From: an uncultured Clostridia bacterium
GTDB lineage: Bacteria; Bacillota_A; Clostridia; Christensenellales; Aristaeellaceae
Assembly (NCBI GenBank): GCA_945871545.1
Contig: CAMBWJ010000168.1
Coordinates: forward strand, 1-5,088
Direction of reading: 5' to 3'
DNA length: 5,088 nt
The translations under genes were made by a program, and so were the position numbers. The notes beneath the pieces were generated by a model. It searched no databases and was not told where the DNA came from. It saw nothing but the letters and a program-made list of their open reading frames with translations. Below, piece after piece: positions 4,360 through 5,088 of this stretch (position 1 is the stretch's first letter; each line of letters begins with the position of its first letter).

Positions 4360-5088
4360 ATGAAGGGAACCGGGTATAAGAAATTTCTGCTGCTCTGGGC
4401 GGGACAGATGGTATCGGCCATCGGCGGCGGCCTGACCAGCTTCGGCCTGGGCGTGTACGTCTTTGAACAGACGGGCAGCGCCGCCAGCATGGCGCTGGTG
4501 ACGCTGCTGGCCTTTCTGCCGACGCTTTTGCTGAGCGTGCCCGCCGGGGTGCTGGCGGACCGCTGCGACCGGCGGCTGATGATGATGCTGGGGGACGGTC
4601 TGTCTGCTCTCGGCGTCCTCTACATCCTGATCTGCATGCTGAGGGGCGGCGCGGCGCTGTGGCAGATTTGCGTGGGCGTGCTGGTCAGCTCGGTGTTCTC
4701 CGCGCTGCTGGAGCCGGCCTATCGGGCCACGGTGACCGACCTTCTGAGCAAGGAGGAGTACTCCAGGGCCAGCGGCCTGGTCAGCCTTGCGGGCAGCGCG
4801 CGCTATCTGATCTCGCCGCTGCTGGCGGGGCTGCTGCTGGCGGTCAGCGACATCAAGCTGCTGCTGGTCATCGACATCTGCACCTTCTTCCTGACGGTGG
4901 TGGTCACGGGTATCGTGAAGCGGGGTCTGGAGGCGAAGGCTCCGGAGGTGCGGGAGAGCTTTCTGGAAAGCCTGCGCGGCGGCTGGCGGGCGGTTACGGG
5001 GAAGCGGGGCGTGGTGCTGCTGATCGCGGCGGCCTCGGTGCTGACCTGCTTCGTGGGCGTATTTCAGATTCAGGCGGAGCCGCATCTG
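4360..5088 (+). CDS. MFS efflux transporter (macrolide-efflux / DHA3-like), 3'-truncated
   Basis: The ATG at 4360 follows GGAGGG (4346-4351) with an 8-nt gap. The frame stays open for 243 codons to the window end, so roughly the last 40% of a typical 400-residue protein is missing. Hydrophobic segments fit TM1 (about 8-30), TM2 (44-66), TM3 (75-94), TM4 (100-120), a paired TM5-6 region (about 138-186) and the start of TM7 (217-236). The MFS motif A loop is clear at residues 63-72, GVLADRCDRR, between TM2 and TM3. PAYRATVTDLL (119-129) with SGLVSLAGSARYLISPLLAG (138-157) is the pattern seen in MefA/EntS-like (MFS_3, DHA3) exporters. The polar stretch 187-215 is the central cytoplasmic loop. 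Inference: a proton-driven inner-membrane drug or small-molecule exporter controlled by the adjacent TetR-family repressor. The substrate cannot be read from the sequence. Confidence 0.9.
   Translation, partial: MKGTGYKKFLLLWAGQMVSAIGGGLTSFGLGVYVFEQTGSAASMALVTLLAFLPTLLLSVPAGVLADRCDRRLMMMLGDGLSALGVLYILICMLRGGAALWQICVGVLVSSVFSALLEPAYRATVTDLLSKEEYSRASGLVSLAGSARYLISPLLAGLLLAVSDIKLLLVIDICTFFLTVVVTGIVKRGLEAKAPEVRESFLESLRGGWRAVTGKRGVVLLIAAASVLTCFVGVFQIQAEPHL

Noticed and set aside
4204..5085. A 293-codon antisense open frame over the transporter gene
   Set aside because: The plus strand encodes a clear MFS protein with motif A. The antisense product is low-complexity, rich in Gln, His, Arg and Ala, and is a shadow frame.

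Overview
The window is GC-rich, low-repeat bacterial DNA, with strong GGAGG-type ribosome sites, consensus sigma-A promoters, a CtsR-type heat-shock operator and a SipL-like spore-coat protein. Together these suggest an endospore-forming, high-GC member of the Clostridia (Bacillota). The exact lineage cannot be fixed from this sequence. There are five protein genes, two of them cut by the window edges. I see no RNA genes, mobile elements or CRISPR array.

Left part (1-2860, + strand). The first gene is the 3' portion of a wall-associated protein with peptidoglycan-binding repeats and three SH3b domains. It ends at an intrinsic terminator (1228-1258). A separate unit then begins, carrying a 505-residue protein with DUF3794/SPOCS repeats and a C-terminal LysM, organised like SipL (SpoIVA-interacting protein). 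Its upstream region holds a very good match to a sigma-E (mother-cell) promoter, which fits a coat-assembly role.

Middle (2861-3662). A perfect hairpin lies between the SipL-like gene and a convergent small heat-shock protein gene (Hsp20, - strand). The Hsp20 gene has a sigma-A promoter whose -35 box and spacer are covered by a tandem-heptad CtsR operator. A leader of about 130 nt follows, with several abutting short hairpins and a duplicated motif. An AT-rich island separates this promoter from a divergent consensus promoter.

Right part (3663-5088, + strand). A TetR-family repressor gene is followed by an MFS drug-efflux-type transporter cut by the window end. The repressor's start region holds a perfect 25-bp palindrome (12-bp arms). 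The same core with one arm mismatch lies just upstream of the transporter. This is a classic local repressor-efflux pair in which the repressor probably controls both itself and the pump.

I see no obviously new multi-gene system. The most interesting material is regulatory: the sigma-E promoter, the CtsR operator with a structured heat-shock leader, and the two-operator efflux switch whose second operator has no clear promoter of its own.
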